From: an uncultured Robinsoniella sp.
GTDB lineage: Bacteria; Bacillota; Clostridia; Lachnospirales; Lachnospiraceae
Length of the DNA: 64,000 bases
NCBI GenBank assembly: GCA_900540475.1
Contig: UQGG01000005.1
Span: forward strand, 1-64,000
Direction of reading: 5' to 3'
Positions 16,420 through 24,959 of this stretch are shown here, piece after piece. Under the pieces are notes generated by a model. That model was given only the letters and a program-made list of their open reading frames with translations, was not told where the DNA came from and searched no databases. The position numbers and the translations under genes are program-made. Within the stretch, counting starts at the first letter, position 1. Every line of letters begins with the position of its first letter.

Positions 16420-17073
16420 ATGAAAAGAGATCCATTAAAAGCAAAGGTGCTCAGCACAAAAATGATTCCCAATGTCTCACCGGACCTGGCTAAGAGCCTG
16501 GGATTGTCACCAAGACAAAAATCCATCGGAATGGTAACGGCTGATTGCGATGACGTTACATATACGGCACTGGATGAGGCAACCAAAGCAGCAGATGTCC
16601 AGGTGGTTTATGCAAAGAGCTTTTACGGCGGAGCCGGAAATGCCAGTACAAAACTGGCGGGAGAAGTAATCGGCATTATCGCGGGAACCAATCCGGCAGA
16701 AGTAAAAAGCGGGCTGGACGCTGTTATCGGTACGATTGAAAATGGCGCATGGTTTGTAAGCGCCAACGAAGATGATTCCATTCCCTACTATGCCCATTGT
16801 ATTGCAAGGACAGGCAGCTATTTATCCAAGTCAGCAGGCATTAAAGAAGGTCAGGCACTGGCATATCTGATTGCACCGCCTTTAGAAGCCCTCTTTGCCC
16901 TGGATGCAGCTTTAAAAGCGGCAGATGTAACCATGTGTGAACTGTATGCACCGCCATCTGAGACAAACTTCGGCGGGGCTCTGCTCACAGGAAGCCAGTC
17001 TGCATGCAAGGCAGCATGTGAAGCCTTTGCAGCAGCTGTTGAGTTTGTAGCAGATAATCCGCTGGCATTATAA
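16420..17073 (+). CDS. eutL: Trimeric tandem-BMC shell protein EutL
   Basis: A 217-residue protein with two BMC domains in tandem, forming the pseudohexameric EutL tile whose central pore may pass large molecules or cofactors. The N-terminal 'LSPDLAKSLGLSP'-like start and 'YGGAGNASTKLAGEVIGII' and 'LLTGSQSACKAACEAF' segments fit EutL. It lies 23 bp after eutC and 33 bp before eutE. Confidence 0.95.
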   Translation: MKRDPLKAKVLSTKMIPNVSPDLAKSLGLSPRQKSIGMVTADCDDVTYTALDEATKAADVQVVYAKSFYGGAGNASTKLAGEVIGIIAGTNPAEVKSGLDAVIGTIENGAWFVSANEDDSIPYYAHCIARTGSYLSKSAGIKEGQALAYLIAPPLEALFALDAALKAADVTMCELYAPPSETNFGGALLTGSQSACKAACEAFAAAVEFVADNPLAL

Positions 17074-17106
17074 TTTCAAACAGAAAATGCAAAATGGGAG
17101 GTAATT

Positions 17107-18582
17107 ATGCAGCTTTATGATAAAGACCTGTTATCCGTACAGGAAGTAAGAGAATTGGTAGAGCGCTCAAAGGCAGCGCAGGAAAAATTACTGGAGATGT
17201 CCCAGAGCCAGGTTGACAGAATTGTCCAGAGCATTGCAAATGCCGGTGTGAGAAATGCCAGAAGGCTTGCACAGATGGCTCACGATGAGACGGGCTTTGG
17301 TATCATGGAAGATAAGGTGATCAAAAATATCTTCGCCAGCAAAAGTGTATTTGAATACATCAAAGACATGAAAACCATTGGGGTTATTGCAGAAGATGAA
17401 AAAGCGGGAACAAAGGATATTGCCGTTCCGGTAGGTGTAATTGCCGGGCTGATTCCTTCCACAAACCCTACATCAACGGTCTTATATAAATCGGAAATTG
17501 CAATTAAAGCCGGCAATTCCATTATCTTTTCCCCACATCCAAATGCAAAAGAAGCGATTTTGGAAACGGTTAAAGTAATTCGTCAGGCAATTGCGGAAGC
17601 AGAAGGACCTGAGGATCTGGTATCAGTGGTTACAATCCCGACGATACAGTCCACAGATTCGCTAATGCGCCATCCGGATATTTCTCTGATCCTTGCCACA
17701 GGGGGAAGTGCCATGGTCCGTGCTGCATATTCTTCCGGAACGCCGGCAATTGGTGTTGGACCTGGAAACGGACCGGCTTATATTGAGCGTTCTGCAGACC
17801 TTAAAAAAGCAGTAAAACGCATTATGGACAGCAAGACCTTTGACAATGGTACGATTTGCGCTTCCGAACAGTCCGTCATCACAGAGCGTGACCGCAAGGA
17901 AGCCGTGAAAGCCGAAATGCAGGCACAGGGAGCCTATTTCTTAAGTGCAGAAGAATCCGAAAAACTGGGAAAATTCATTCTTCGCGCCAACGGTACAATG
18001 AACCCAATGATCGTTGGTAAAAATGTTCAGCACATTGCAGATCTGGCAGGACTTAAAGTTCCGGCTGATGCCAGAGTTTTGGTAGCCGAAGAAGACGGTG
18101 TAGGTAACGGACATCCTTACTCCAATGAAAAACTGGCACCAATTCTGGGATTTTATGTAGAGGATAATTATCAGAAGGTCTGTGAAAGATGCCAGCAGAT
18201 TCTGCACTATGAAGGAGCAGGACACACCTTTATTATCCATTCTGAAAACCAGGAGATTATCAGCTATTTTGCCAAAAGAATTCCCGTTTCCCGTTTTCTC
18301 GTAAATGCACCGGGAGCTCTGGGCGGAGTCGGTGCTGCAACTTCTTTAATGCCTGCTTTTACATTGGGATGCGGAGCCGTTGGAGGAAGTGCAACATCGG
18401 ATAATATCGGACCGATGAATCTGCTGAATATCCGAAAAGTAGCTTATGGAACGAAGGAATTGGATGAGATCCGCAAAGAGGCAGATCTGGCGATTCCGGC
18501 ATCCGAGCAATGCGAGATCAACATTGACTTAATTGTTGAGAAGATTTTAAAAGAATTAGAGCATGCAAATGTCAGTATATAA
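17107..18582 (+). CDS. eutE: Acylating acetaldehyde dehydrogenase EutE-like
   Basis: A 491-residue CoA-acylating aldehyde dehydrogenase converting acetaldehyde to acetyl-CoA with NAD. Catalytic Cys251 sits in GTICASEQ. NAD-binding and acyl sites follow the ADH_acetylating pattern ('IPSTNPTSTVLYKSEIAIKAGN' split over residues 116-137; 'GPGNGPAYIERSADL'). The N-terminal ~25 residues (DKDLLSVQEVRELVERS) are amphipathic and may serve as an encapsulation helix. Compared with enteric EutE the sequence is closer to the aldehyde half of AdhE, as is common in Firmicute eut loci. Confidence 0.93.
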   Translation: MQLYDKDLLSVQEVRELVERSKAAQEKLLEMSQSQVDRIVQSIANAGVRNARRLAQMAHDETGFGIMEDKVIKNIFASKSVFEYIKDMKTIGVIAEDEKAGTKDIAVPVGVIAGLIPSTNPTSTVLYKSEIAIKAGNSIIFSPHPNAKEAILETVKVIRQAIAEAEGPEDLVSVVTIPTIQSTDSLMRHPDISLILATGGSAMVRAAYSSGTPAIGVGPGNGPAYIERSADLKKAVKRIMDSKTFDNGTICASEQSVITERDRKEAVKAEMQAQGAYFLSAEESEKLGKFILRANGTMNPMIVGKNVQHIADLAGLKVPADARVLVAEEDGVGNGHPYSNEKLAPILGFYVEDNYQKVCERCQQILHYEGAGHTFIIHSENQEIISYFAKRIPVSRFLVNAPGALGGVGAATSLMPAFTLGCGAVGGSATSDNIGPMNLLNIRKVAYGTKELDEIRKEADLAIPASEQCEINIDLIVEKILKELEHANVSI

Positions 18583-18616
18583 CTTTCAAACAGGCTATAA
18601 CCGGAAAGCTATAACG

Positions 18617-18693
18617 ATAGACCTGGAAAAGTAATAGACCTGGGAAAAAATAGAACTGAAAAATAATAGAATCGGAAAAATAATAGAACAGGC
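18617..18693 (+). repeat. Degenerate 16-17 bp tandem repeats in the eutE-eutM spacer
   Basis: About five imperfect copies of ATAGAcctggaAAAata follow one another (units starting near 18617, 18634, 18650, 18666 and 18683). Each begins with ATAGA and most end in an A-rich run. The last copy merges into the GCAGGAGG ribosome binding site of the shell gene at 18707. No terminator is present. Confidence 0.6.
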
Positions 18694-18706
18694 AGGAGGA
18701 ATTACA

Positions 18707-19000
18707 ATGGCTAATTTACAGGCATTGGGATTGATTGAAACAAGAGGTTTAATTGCAGCAATTGAAGCGGCAGATGCAATGGTGAAATCCGCAGACGTTT
18801 CCTTAATCGGAAAAGAATATATTGGAAGCGGACTCGTTACCATTATGGTTAGGGGCGATGTGGGCGCTGTGAAGGCTGCAACTGAATCAGGAGCTGCGGC
18901 AGGTGCTGCAGTGGGAGAAGTTGTCTCCGTACATGTCATTCCAAGACCCCATAAGGATGTGGAGAGCATTCTTCCGGTTAAGGCTGATACGGCAGAATAG
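18707..19000 (+). CDS. eutM: Hexameric BMC shell protein, EutM/PduA type (copy 1)
   Basis: A 97-residue single BMC domain that tiles the facets of the microcompartment. The start MANLQALGLIETRGLIAAIE and the 'GSGLVTIMVRGDVGAVKAAT' segment (with the pore-loop region between) are characteristic. The C terminus continues past the fold with HVIPRPHKDVESILP plus a short tail. AGGAGG lies six to eight bases upstream. A second very similar gene follows, so this shell uses two related hexamers. Confidence 0.94.
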   Translation: MANLQALGLIETRGLIAAIEAADAMVKSADVSLIGKEYIGSGLVTIMVRGDVGAVKAATESGAAAGAAVGEVVSVHVIPRPHKDVESILPVKADTAE

Positions 19001-19052
19001 GCAAAGCCAAACATCCCACCCAGGCAGCGGAAGGGTGTACCTGGCGGGAGTC

Positions 19053-19107
19053 GGGGGATGGGCCCAGAGGATGAACTCGGAGGATGGATCTGAGGGATGA
19101 ACCCTGG
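19053..19107 (+). repeat. Four ~14-bp tandem repeats with GAGGATG cores between the two shell genes
   Basis: Units: GGGGGATGGGCCCA, GAGGATGAACTCG, GAGGATGGATCTGA and GGGATGAACCCTGG. Each contains GGATG, resembling a ribosome binding site fused to a start codon, but none opens a meaningful reading frame. This spacer is GC-richer than the genes around it. Confidence 0.6.
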
Positions 19108-19156
19108 GGAATAAATAATAGTGGTTAAGACAGATTAAAATCAGGAGGATAATAAA

Positions 19157-19435
19157 ATGGCGGTTATGCAGGCATTAGGAATGATAGAGACAAAAGGTTT
19201 AATTGGTGCAATTGAAGCAGCGGATGCGATGACAAAAGCGGCAGATGTAAAATTAATTGGGAAAGAGCGTATAGGAAGCGGGTTAGTTACTGTTTTGGTC
19301 AGAGGTGACGTAGGAGCAGTAAAAGCAGCTACCGATGCCGGCGCAGCAGCAGCGGAACGGGTAGGAGAGCTGATTTCCATGCATGTCATTCCAAGACCTC
19401 ATGGAGACGTGGAAACAATACTGCCTCAAAATTAA
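19157..19435 (+). CDS. Hexameric BMC shell protein, EutM/PduA type (copy 2)
   Basis: A 92-residue paralog of the preceding shell protein, starting MAVMQALGMIETKGLIGAIE and ending HVIPRPHGDVETILPQN. The two proteins are roughly three-quarters identical by eye. Differences at the edge and tail could change pore or lattice properties. CAGGAGG lies upstream of the ATG. The copies may be a local duplication, or a EutM/EutK-like division of labour; copy 2 has no extra C-terminal domain as EutK would. Confidence 0.93.
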   Translation: MAVMQALGMIETKGLIGAIEAADAMTKAADVKLIGKERIGSGLVTVLVRGDVGAVKAATDAGAAAAERVGELISMHVIPRPHGDVETILPQN

Positions 19436-19504
19436 GCTGTCAGCAGTGATTCGGCAGGCAAAAGAACTGGAATTATACACAGACAGACTTAAGGGGGCAA
19501 TCAT

Positions 19505-20353
19505 TTGAATGTTATAACAGAAGCATATTTACGGGATATCATGAAAGAAAATCGCCCGGAAGTCTTTTATGTACCGGAGGGGAGTCTATTATCCCCTTCC
19601 GCCCGGGATTATTTAAATCAGTATAAAGTAAAAATAGAAAAACAGGAACCGGGGACTGCAGAGAAAGAAATCTCAGAAAAGAAAGCTTCAGAAAAAGAAG
19701 CTGAAAAAGAACTTGGAGTAAAAGAACCTGCAGTAAAATTTGAAATACAAGGAGAAATAAGTACGGAGAAAAATGGAGATAGCTGCCATATCCAAAATGC
19801 AGCATACGTGGATTATGCCACCGGAGCATTCTTTACATCCAAACCGGAGCATATGACTCAGTTAACCGGGAACAGGCTGGTTCCAAAGAATCATCTGCGA
19901 ATTGTATTCCGGGGGAAGCTGGATTCACTACAGGCGCTGATTATATTAAATCAGACCCTTATTGCGAAGAATCCCAGGCGCACAAAACTGCTTGAGGATC
20001 TGGAAGACATTCTGAAGATCTTGCAGAATATTATGCGGTGTGATGTGCTGGATGAGCCATTTACCATAGAACGCATTATTGGGCTGACACACGCAGAGCT
20101 GCGGGAACACTCCCACAATCCAATGAAATTCTACAATATCCGTCAAATGATCATGCCCCACTACACCATGGGGGAAGAATATGCTATACTGAATCAAATC
20201 CGTACCGCCATCCGGGAGTGCGAGATCAGTGCGGTCAATGCATATCAGATCGGAAATGATTTTACACATCAGGATATTCTGGAAGAATTCAACAGGCTTT
20301 CCAGTGCACTTCATATTATGATGTGTAAACATCTTGCGGGAGAATATAATTAG
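19505..20353 (+). CDS. eutT: Cobalamin adenosyltransferase EutT
   Basis: A 282-residue enzyme making adenosylcobalamin from cob(I)alamin and ATP for EutBC. The N-terminal 'ITEAYLRDIM ... LSPSARDYLNQYKVKI' block and the C-terminal helical block ('IMRCDVLDEPFTIERIIGL', 'HNPMKFYN', 'LNQIRTAIRE') match EutT. A Lys/Glu-rich linker occupies residues about 45-75. The Cys-Cys-x-x-Cys metal motif of enteric EutT is absent; only an isolated SCH remains, suggesting a metal-independent form such as that described for Listeria. Confidence 0.92.
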   Translation: MNVITEAYLRDIMKENRPEVFYVPEGSLLSPSARDYLNQYKVKIEKQEPGTAEKEISEKKASEKEAEKELGVKEPAVKFEIQGEISTEKNGDSCHIQNAAYVDYATGAFFTSKPEHMTQLTGNRLVPKNHLRIVFRGKLDSLQALIILNQTLIAKNPRRTKLLEDLEDILKILQNIMRCDVLDEPFTIERIIGLTHAELREHSHNPMKFYNIRQMIMPHYTMGEEYAILNQIRTAIRECEISAVNAYQIGNDFTHQDILEEFNRLSSALHIMMCKHLAGEYN

Positions 20354-20435
20354 TACAGCATTGCATAAATATCAGGAACTATATATCGACGTATTTACGC
20401 TGGGAGGCACTAGGAAATCCAAACAATTCCGGAGT

Positions 20436-20587
20436 GTGTTTGAAAATTCATTCCCGCCAGCTGTACGCCCCAATTTGCGGCACATTTCCCCCGAATTTAG
20501 GTTATATAGCACGCTTGTCGCCCTTCATCCGAGACAAATCTCCCACAAACTGCTACGTACAGCTGTCAGAAAGCAATTTTAAAACAC
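20436..20587. repeat. Palindromic-ended repeat element, copy A (about 152 bp)
   Basis: The ends are inverted: left GTGTTTGAAAATT, right AATTTTAAAACAC. The interior shares blocks with the element at 41383-41520: TTTGCGGC, CCCC-AATTTAGGTTA, CACAAACTG and GTCAGAAAGCAATTT. It fills most of the eutT-eutH gap and ends 16 bp before the eutH ribosome binding site. A small non-autonomous mobile (MITE-like) unit is the most likely identity. Confidence 0.65.
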
Positions 20588-20619
20588 GTTCTAACAATAA
20601 AAAAGGAGGGAAAGAGTAC

Positions 20620-21876
20620 ATGTTTAGTGAATTAATCGAAAATATAACAAACTTAGATGTATTTACAGAGAGTATCAAACAGTACATAAGCGGTTTATCA
20701 ATCAACTCTGTCATTATTACCATCATGATGATCTTTATGATAATTGGAGCGATTGACCGTATCCGTGGAAATAAACTGGGTTATGGAGAAGAATTTGAAG
20801 CTGGTTTTAATGCAATGGGTCCCCTGGCAATCGCCATGATGGGGGTAGTGGCAGCAGCACCGGTACTTCGGGTAATTCTGCAGCCGATTATTGCACCGAT
20901 TTACGAATTATTCGGAGCATCACCGGCTATGTTTGCAACTACACTTCTGGCAAACGACATGGGCGGATATCCTCTGGCTGTGCAGCTGGCGGGAGACAAT
21001 ACGGCAATTGGGAACTTTGCCGGGTTAATCTTAGGCTCTATGATGGGACCAACCATTGTATTTACCATTCCTGTTGCATTGTCCATTATTAAGCCAAAAG
21101 ACAGACCGTTTCTTGCAGCAGGAGTACTGGCTGGTTTAATTACCATTCCAATCGGCTGTATCGCAGGCGGACTGGTTATGAATATGACGCCAAATAAAAT
21201 TGATATCATTACTATTTTACAGAATTTAATTCCGGTTATTATCGTAGCAGGTTTGATCGCCATTGGACTGTGGTTTAAACCAACCCAGATGATGAAAGGG
21301 TTTAACCATTTTGGTAATGGGGTTACGATCTTAATTACCATCTTTACCGCAATCGCTGTATTCCAGTATGAAACAGGTATTCGTCTTCCGTTATTTGATA
21401 TTATGGTAGATCCAAACAAAAACGGAGGTACCATACCGCTGGAAGAAGGTATCAAAGTTGTAGGAACCATTGCATGTGTATTAATCGGTGCGTTCCCCAT
21501 GGTAAAATGGATCACCAAGACATTCAAAAAACCATTGATGAAAGTAGGAGAGAAGTTAAAAATGAATGCTGACGGTTCAGCAGGTTTAGTGGCTTCTCTG
21601 GCTAATAACATTGCCATGTTTAATATCATGGAAAACATGAATGCGAAAGGAAAACTCTTAAATGTAGCATTTGCTGTTTCCGCAGCATTTGTATTCGGAG
21701 ATCACCTTGGATTCACGGCAGGTGCGAACCCGGATATGATCTTCCCTGTGGTAGTGGGCAAACTGGTAGCCGGAATCACAGCGCTAATTCTTGCCAATGC
21801 ATTAGCACCAAAACTGCTGGCTAAAATAAAGGCAAGCAGCGGCAAAGAAGAGGTTGCTGAAAAGACAGAAATATAG
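20620..21876 (+). CDS. eutH: Ethanolamine permease EutH
   Basis: A 418-residue integral membrane protein with about ten or eleven hydrophobic segments. Family phrases include 'FEAGFNAMGPLAIAMMGVVAA', split over residues 67-87, 'LLANDMGGYPLA' and 'FGDHLGFTAGANPDM'. EutH carries ethanolamine across the cytoplasmic membrane. The ATG at 20620 is preceded by AAGGAGGG; a longer frame from 20434 runs through the repeat element and is rejected. Confidence 0.95.
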   Translation: MFSELIENITNLDVFTESIKQYISGLSINSVIITIMMIFMIIGAIDRIRGNKLGYGEEFEAGFNAMGPLAIAMMGVVAAAPVLRVILQPIIAPIYELFGASPAMFATTLLANDMGGYPLAVQLAGDNTAIGNFAGLILGSMMGPTIVFTIPVALSIIKPKDRPFLAAGVLAGLITIPIGCIAGGLVMNMTPNKIDIITILQNLIPVIIVAGLIAIGLWFKPTQMMKGFNHFGNGVTILITIFTAIAVFQYETGIRLPLFDIMVDPNKNGGTIPLEEGIKVVGTIACVLIGAFPMVKWITKTFKKPLMKVGEKLKMNADGSAGLVASLANNIAMFNIMENMNAKGKLLNVAFAVSAAFVFGDHLGFTAGANPDMIFPVVVGKLVAGITALILANALAPKLLAKIKASSGKEEVAEKTEI

Positions 21877-21941
21877 AAGAATGCCATTACAACGATTAAG
21901 ATTTGTTCAGAAAGAAATTTGTTTAGAAAGAAGGTTCGATA

Positions 21942-22379
21942 ATGAGTATCAGTGAAGCAGCTATCCGTGAAATCGTAGAAAAAGTCATTAAGCAGTCTAT
22001 GGTTTCCAAAGAAAATACAGACTTTAAAAAAGAAAAGGATCCAAGCGGAATTCTGGCAGTTTCCAGCAATACAGTTCAGACGGAACCATTTCAGGGAGCT
22101 AAGGGCGTATCACTCAAAGATATCGTTACATTAGATGAAAGCCCGCGAATGGGAGCAGGAATCATGGAAGTTGACCACACCAGTTTTGAATGGACCCTGA
22201 CTTATGATGAATTTGATTACATAATAGAGGGAACCCTGGAGATAGAAATAGACGGACGCGTGGTAACCGGACATGCCGGAGATATCATTTTTATCCCCAA
22301 AAACAGCCATATTCATTTCCAGAGCCCGGATAAAGCCAGATTTGCATATTTTGTTTACCCGGCGGATTGGCAAAGTTAG
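21942..22379 (+). CDS. eutQ: EutQ cupin protein
   Basis: A 145-residue protein, shorter than enteric EutQ (about 230). Residues 1-20 form an amphipathic helix (SISEAAIREIVEKVIKQSM) similar in pattern to the EutC targeting helix. After a linker, residues about 60-142 form a cupin barrel with 'YDEFDYIIEGTLEIEIDG' and 'GDIIFIPKNSHIHF'. Acetate kinase activity has been reported for EutQ in Salmonella; whether the short form retains it is unknown. It ends the eut operon. Confidence 0.9.
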   Translation: MSISEAAIREIVEKVIKQSMVSKENTDFKKEKDPSGILAVSSNTVQTEPFQGAKGVSLKDIVTLDESPRMGAGIMEVDHTSFEWTLTYDEFDYIIEGTLEIEIDGRVVTGHAGDIIFIPKNSHIHFQSPDKARFAYFVYPADWQS

Positions 22380-22420
22380 ATCATCGTTTATTTAGGTTAT
22401 AATCTATTATAAAAACAGAA

Positions 22421-22468
22421 AAGGAATCAATACAGTATCGGTTATGATATTGTACTGATTCCTTTTTT
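22421..22468 (+). terminator. Intrinsic terminator of the eut operon
   Basis: GGAATCA and TGATTCC arms extend into TACA/TGTA and TATC/GATA pairs with small mismatches, followed by TTTTTT. It lies about 45 bp after eutQ. Confidence 0.85.
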
Positions 22469-22510
22469 GTTGGTATTGTATTCCACTATTTCCCTGAATA
22501 TTATGATAAA

Positions 22511-22528
22511 TATCGAAATATTTTGATA
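22511..22528. promoter_or_regulatory. Candidate operator upstream of the glycoside operon
   Basis: TATCGAAATATTTTGATA is an 18-bp palindrome with 16 self-complementary positions, 79 bp before the transporter start. A TATGAT box follows at 22560-22565. No regulator gene is adjacent, so the cognate protein is unknown. Confidence 0.4.
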
Positions 22529-22606
22529 TAAGAATCAGGCAATACAAGTTATGATAAGCATAACAACAGATCAAGAGAATTTGATTTTATAAAAGGAGAA
22601 ATGAAA

Positions 22607-24010
22607 ATGGAACAGAATACCGGAATGACAAAGACCTACAGTAAGAAATTTTTATGGCGGCAGAGAATTGGTTTTGGAATCTCTGATTATGCCTGTAATC
22701 TGGCATATCTGATGGTCAATACGTATCTTTTGATTTATTATACAGATGTGGCAGGACTGAATGCATCGGCAGTTGCTTTTATGTTTTTGGTTACCAAATT
22801 TTTCGATGCCTTTACCGACTATTTAGTGGGGACATTAATTGATAAAACCAATACCAAGATGGGTAGAAACCGCCCATGGATGCTGGCTGGAGCTCCGGTT
22901 CTTGCAATTGGTATGGTGCTTGTATTCACCAGCCCCGATTTTTCCCAGTCCGGAAAACTGATCTGGGCATATGTAACTTATATCATCTTTTCCTTTGGCT
23001 ACACACTGGTGAACATCCCTATGGGATCTATCCTTCCCACATTGAGTTCTGATCCCACAGAGCGGACCAAAATCGTAACCTCCAGAACCATTTTTTCCAA
23101 TCTTGGTTCTCTGACATCTGCGTCTATGGCACTGTTTCTGATTTCCCGGCTGGGCGGCGGAGACGTGGCAACCGGTTACCGCAATACCAATATCATATTT
23201 GGAATCATCGTTGTAATCATTTTATTCATTTGTGTTTTCAATATCAAGGAAATTAATCCGGCACCAAAAGTTATGAAGAAGACAAGCATTGTAAAAGACC
23301 TTGGCAGCCTTGTAAAGAATAAGCCTTATATGTTAATGCTTGCCCAGACCTTTTTCTTATTTGTCGGTTACCTGGGAATGTTTGCAACCATTGCTTATTA
23401 TTTTAAATATATTGTGGGCGATGAAATGCTCACCTCAGTTGCCGTATCCCTGTTAACAATTGTGCCCATTGCATCCATGCTTTTATCAGGAGTAATGAAC
23501 CAGAATGTATCCAAGAAAAATATCTCTATTCTTGGTACTGCAATTCAGATTTTAGGATTTATCTTATTGTTTGCAGCGAAAGAATCCATTGCTATGATTT
23601 ATTTCAGCATCGGAATTATTGGTTTTGGAATGGGATTCCGACAGACAATGTTCTTCTCTATGCTGGCAGATACCGTGGATTACGGGGAATGGAAAAATGG
23701 GAAAAATCTCGCAGGTACCCAGACCGCCGTATCCGGATTTATTAATAAAGTAGCAAGTGCTTCTGCAAGTGCCATTGCGGCGGGACTTCTGGCATGGGGA
23801 GCATATGACGGAGCGGCTGCAGTTCAGAGTACAAGCGCCAACACTGCGATTACCATAGCTTTTATCGGAATACCCATTGTCTGTAATATAGCATGTATAG
23901 TAATCTTGTTTTTCTATGATCTGGATAAAGTATATCCGAAGATTAAGAGAGAAATGGATGAGCGTAGATTGTTAAATGCCAAAGAGGAGAATGCGTATGT
24001 GGAAGTATGA
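22607..24010 (+). CDS. GPH-family (MFS_2) glycoside:cation symporter
   Basis: A 467-residue membrane protein with about 12 transmembrane segments. The 'GTLIDKTNTKMGRNRPWML' loop between helices 2 and 3 and the 'VDYGEWKNGKNLAGTQTAVSGF' segment, split over residues about 359-380, are signatures of the MelB/UidB group. It should import an unphosphorylated glycoside with a cation. ATG 22607 is chosen because GGAG lies eight bases upstream; ATG 22601 would be only two bases away. It heads a four-gene operon and its last 14 nt overlap the next gene. Confidence 0.9.
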   Translation: MEQNTGMTKTYSKKFLWRQRIGFGISDYACNLAYLMVNTYLLIYYTDVAGLNASAVAFMFLVTKFFDAFTDYLVGTLIDKTNTKMGRNRPWMLAGAPVLAIGMVLVFTSPDFSQSGKLIWAYVTYIIFSFGYTLVNIPMGSILPTLSSDPTERTKIVTSRTIFSNLGSLTSASMALFLISRLGGGDVATGYRNTNIIFGIIVVIILFICVFNIKEINPAPKVMKKTSIVKDLGSLVKNKPYMLMLAQTFFLFVGYLGMFATIAYYFKYIVGDEMLTSVAVSLLTIVPIASMLLSGVMNQNVSKKNISILGTAIQILGFILLFAAKESIAMIYFSIGIIGFGMGFRQTMFFSMLADTVDYGEWKNGKNLAGTQTAVSGFINKVASASASAIAAGLLAWGAYDGAAAVQSTSANTAITIAFIGIPIVCNIACIVILFFYDLDKVYPKIKREMDERRLLNAKEENAYVEV

Positions 24011-24920
24011 TTTTAAAGTACCGGATCAGAAAAAGTACCGGGTGATTGTCCATACGGACTGTAAAAATGAAGCTGATGACCAGTTTGCTGTTGCCCATCA
24101 CCTCATGACTCCTAAATTTGATGTGAAGGGAATTGTCGCGGGGCATTTCTGCAAAAATCCTCAGGAATACGGGGAGGAAAATACTGCAAAGGCAAGCTTC
24201 CAGGAAGTGGAAAAAGTACTTGGACTGATGGGAGTAAAAGAGCAATATCCGGTTCTGCTGGGAGCACCTCACTCTTTAGAAGATGAGAAGACTCCCATAG
24301 ATTCAGAGGGTGCCAGATTTATCATTGAAGAAGCGTTAAAAGAAGATTCCCGGCCTCTCTTCGTGGTCTGCCAGGGAGCGATTACCGATTTGGCAAGCGC
24401 ACTACTTATGAAGCCGGAAATAGCGGATCGAATGACGGTCATCTGGATTGGCGGAGGTGTGTGGCCAAAAGGAGGATTTGAATTTAATCTCATGATGGAC
24501 GTGAAGGCGGCAAACCTGGTATTTTGTTCGAAAGTTCCACTATGGCAGGTACCCATGGATGTGTATAAGCAGATTGCGGTTTCACTGGCGGAATTGCAGT
24601 ACCGGGTGAAACCCTGCGGAGCAATCGGAAAATACCTGTTTGAACAGATGGTGGCATTTAATGACAAGCTTGCTGATTATGCACCATGGCCCCATGGAGA
24701 GACCTGGGGACTTGGAGATCAGGCAACTGTTACACTGCTTTTAGATGAACTGGAAAAAATGAATTACGATTTAAAGCCTGCGCCGGCAATTGGGGATGAC
24801 ATGACTTATATCCACGGACAAAATAACCGGGAAATCAGGGTGTATCATACCCTGGATGCAAGGATGACTATGGAAGATTTCTATGCAAAACTGGCGATTA
24901 ATTTTGGCAAAGGTATTTGA
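23997..24920 (+). CDS. Nucleoside-hydrolase-like (IUNH superfamily) protein
   Basis: A 307-residue soluble protein. The N-terminal calcium-site region reads 'VIVHTDCKNEADDQFAVAHHL', split over residues 16-36: the DD pair of the nucleoside hydrolase DxDxxxDD motif is kept, but the usual first Asp-Pro-Gly pattern is replaced. Later 'VCQGAITDLASALL' and 'WIGGGVWPKGGFEFNLMMD' match the family's substrate and metal loops. ATG 23997 has AGAGGAG about eight bases upstream and overlaps the symporter. Hydrolysis of an N- or O-ribosyl/glycosyl bond is probable; the substrate is not predictable. Confidence 0.8.
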   Translation: MWKYDFKVPDQKKYRVIVHTDCKNEADDQFAVAHHLMTPKFDVKGIVAGHFCKNPQEYGEENTAKASFQEVEKVLGLMGVKEQYPVLLGAPHSLEDEKTPIDSEGARFIIEEALKEDSRPLFVVCQGAITDLASALLMKPEIADRMTVIWIGGGVWPKGGFEFNLMMDVKAANLVFCSKVPLWQVPMDVYKQIAVSLAELQYRVKPCGAIGKYLFEQMVAFNDKLADYAPWPHGETWGLGDQATVTLLLDELEKMNYDLKPAPAIGDDMTYIHGQNNREIRVYHTLDARMTMEDFYAKLAINFGKGI

Positions 24921-24959
24921 AACCTTTAAGGGCAAATAAGGGAAACGGAGGAGTAATAC

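Noticed and set aside
19157..19435. Calling the second shell gene eutK
   Set aside because: EutK has an additional C-terminal nucleic-acid-binding domain; this protein ends right after the BMC fold.
20334..20619. Reading frames upstream of eutH, including an N-terminal extension of EutH from 20434
   Set aside because: They run through repeat element A; EutH homology begins at 20620, right after AAGGAGGG.
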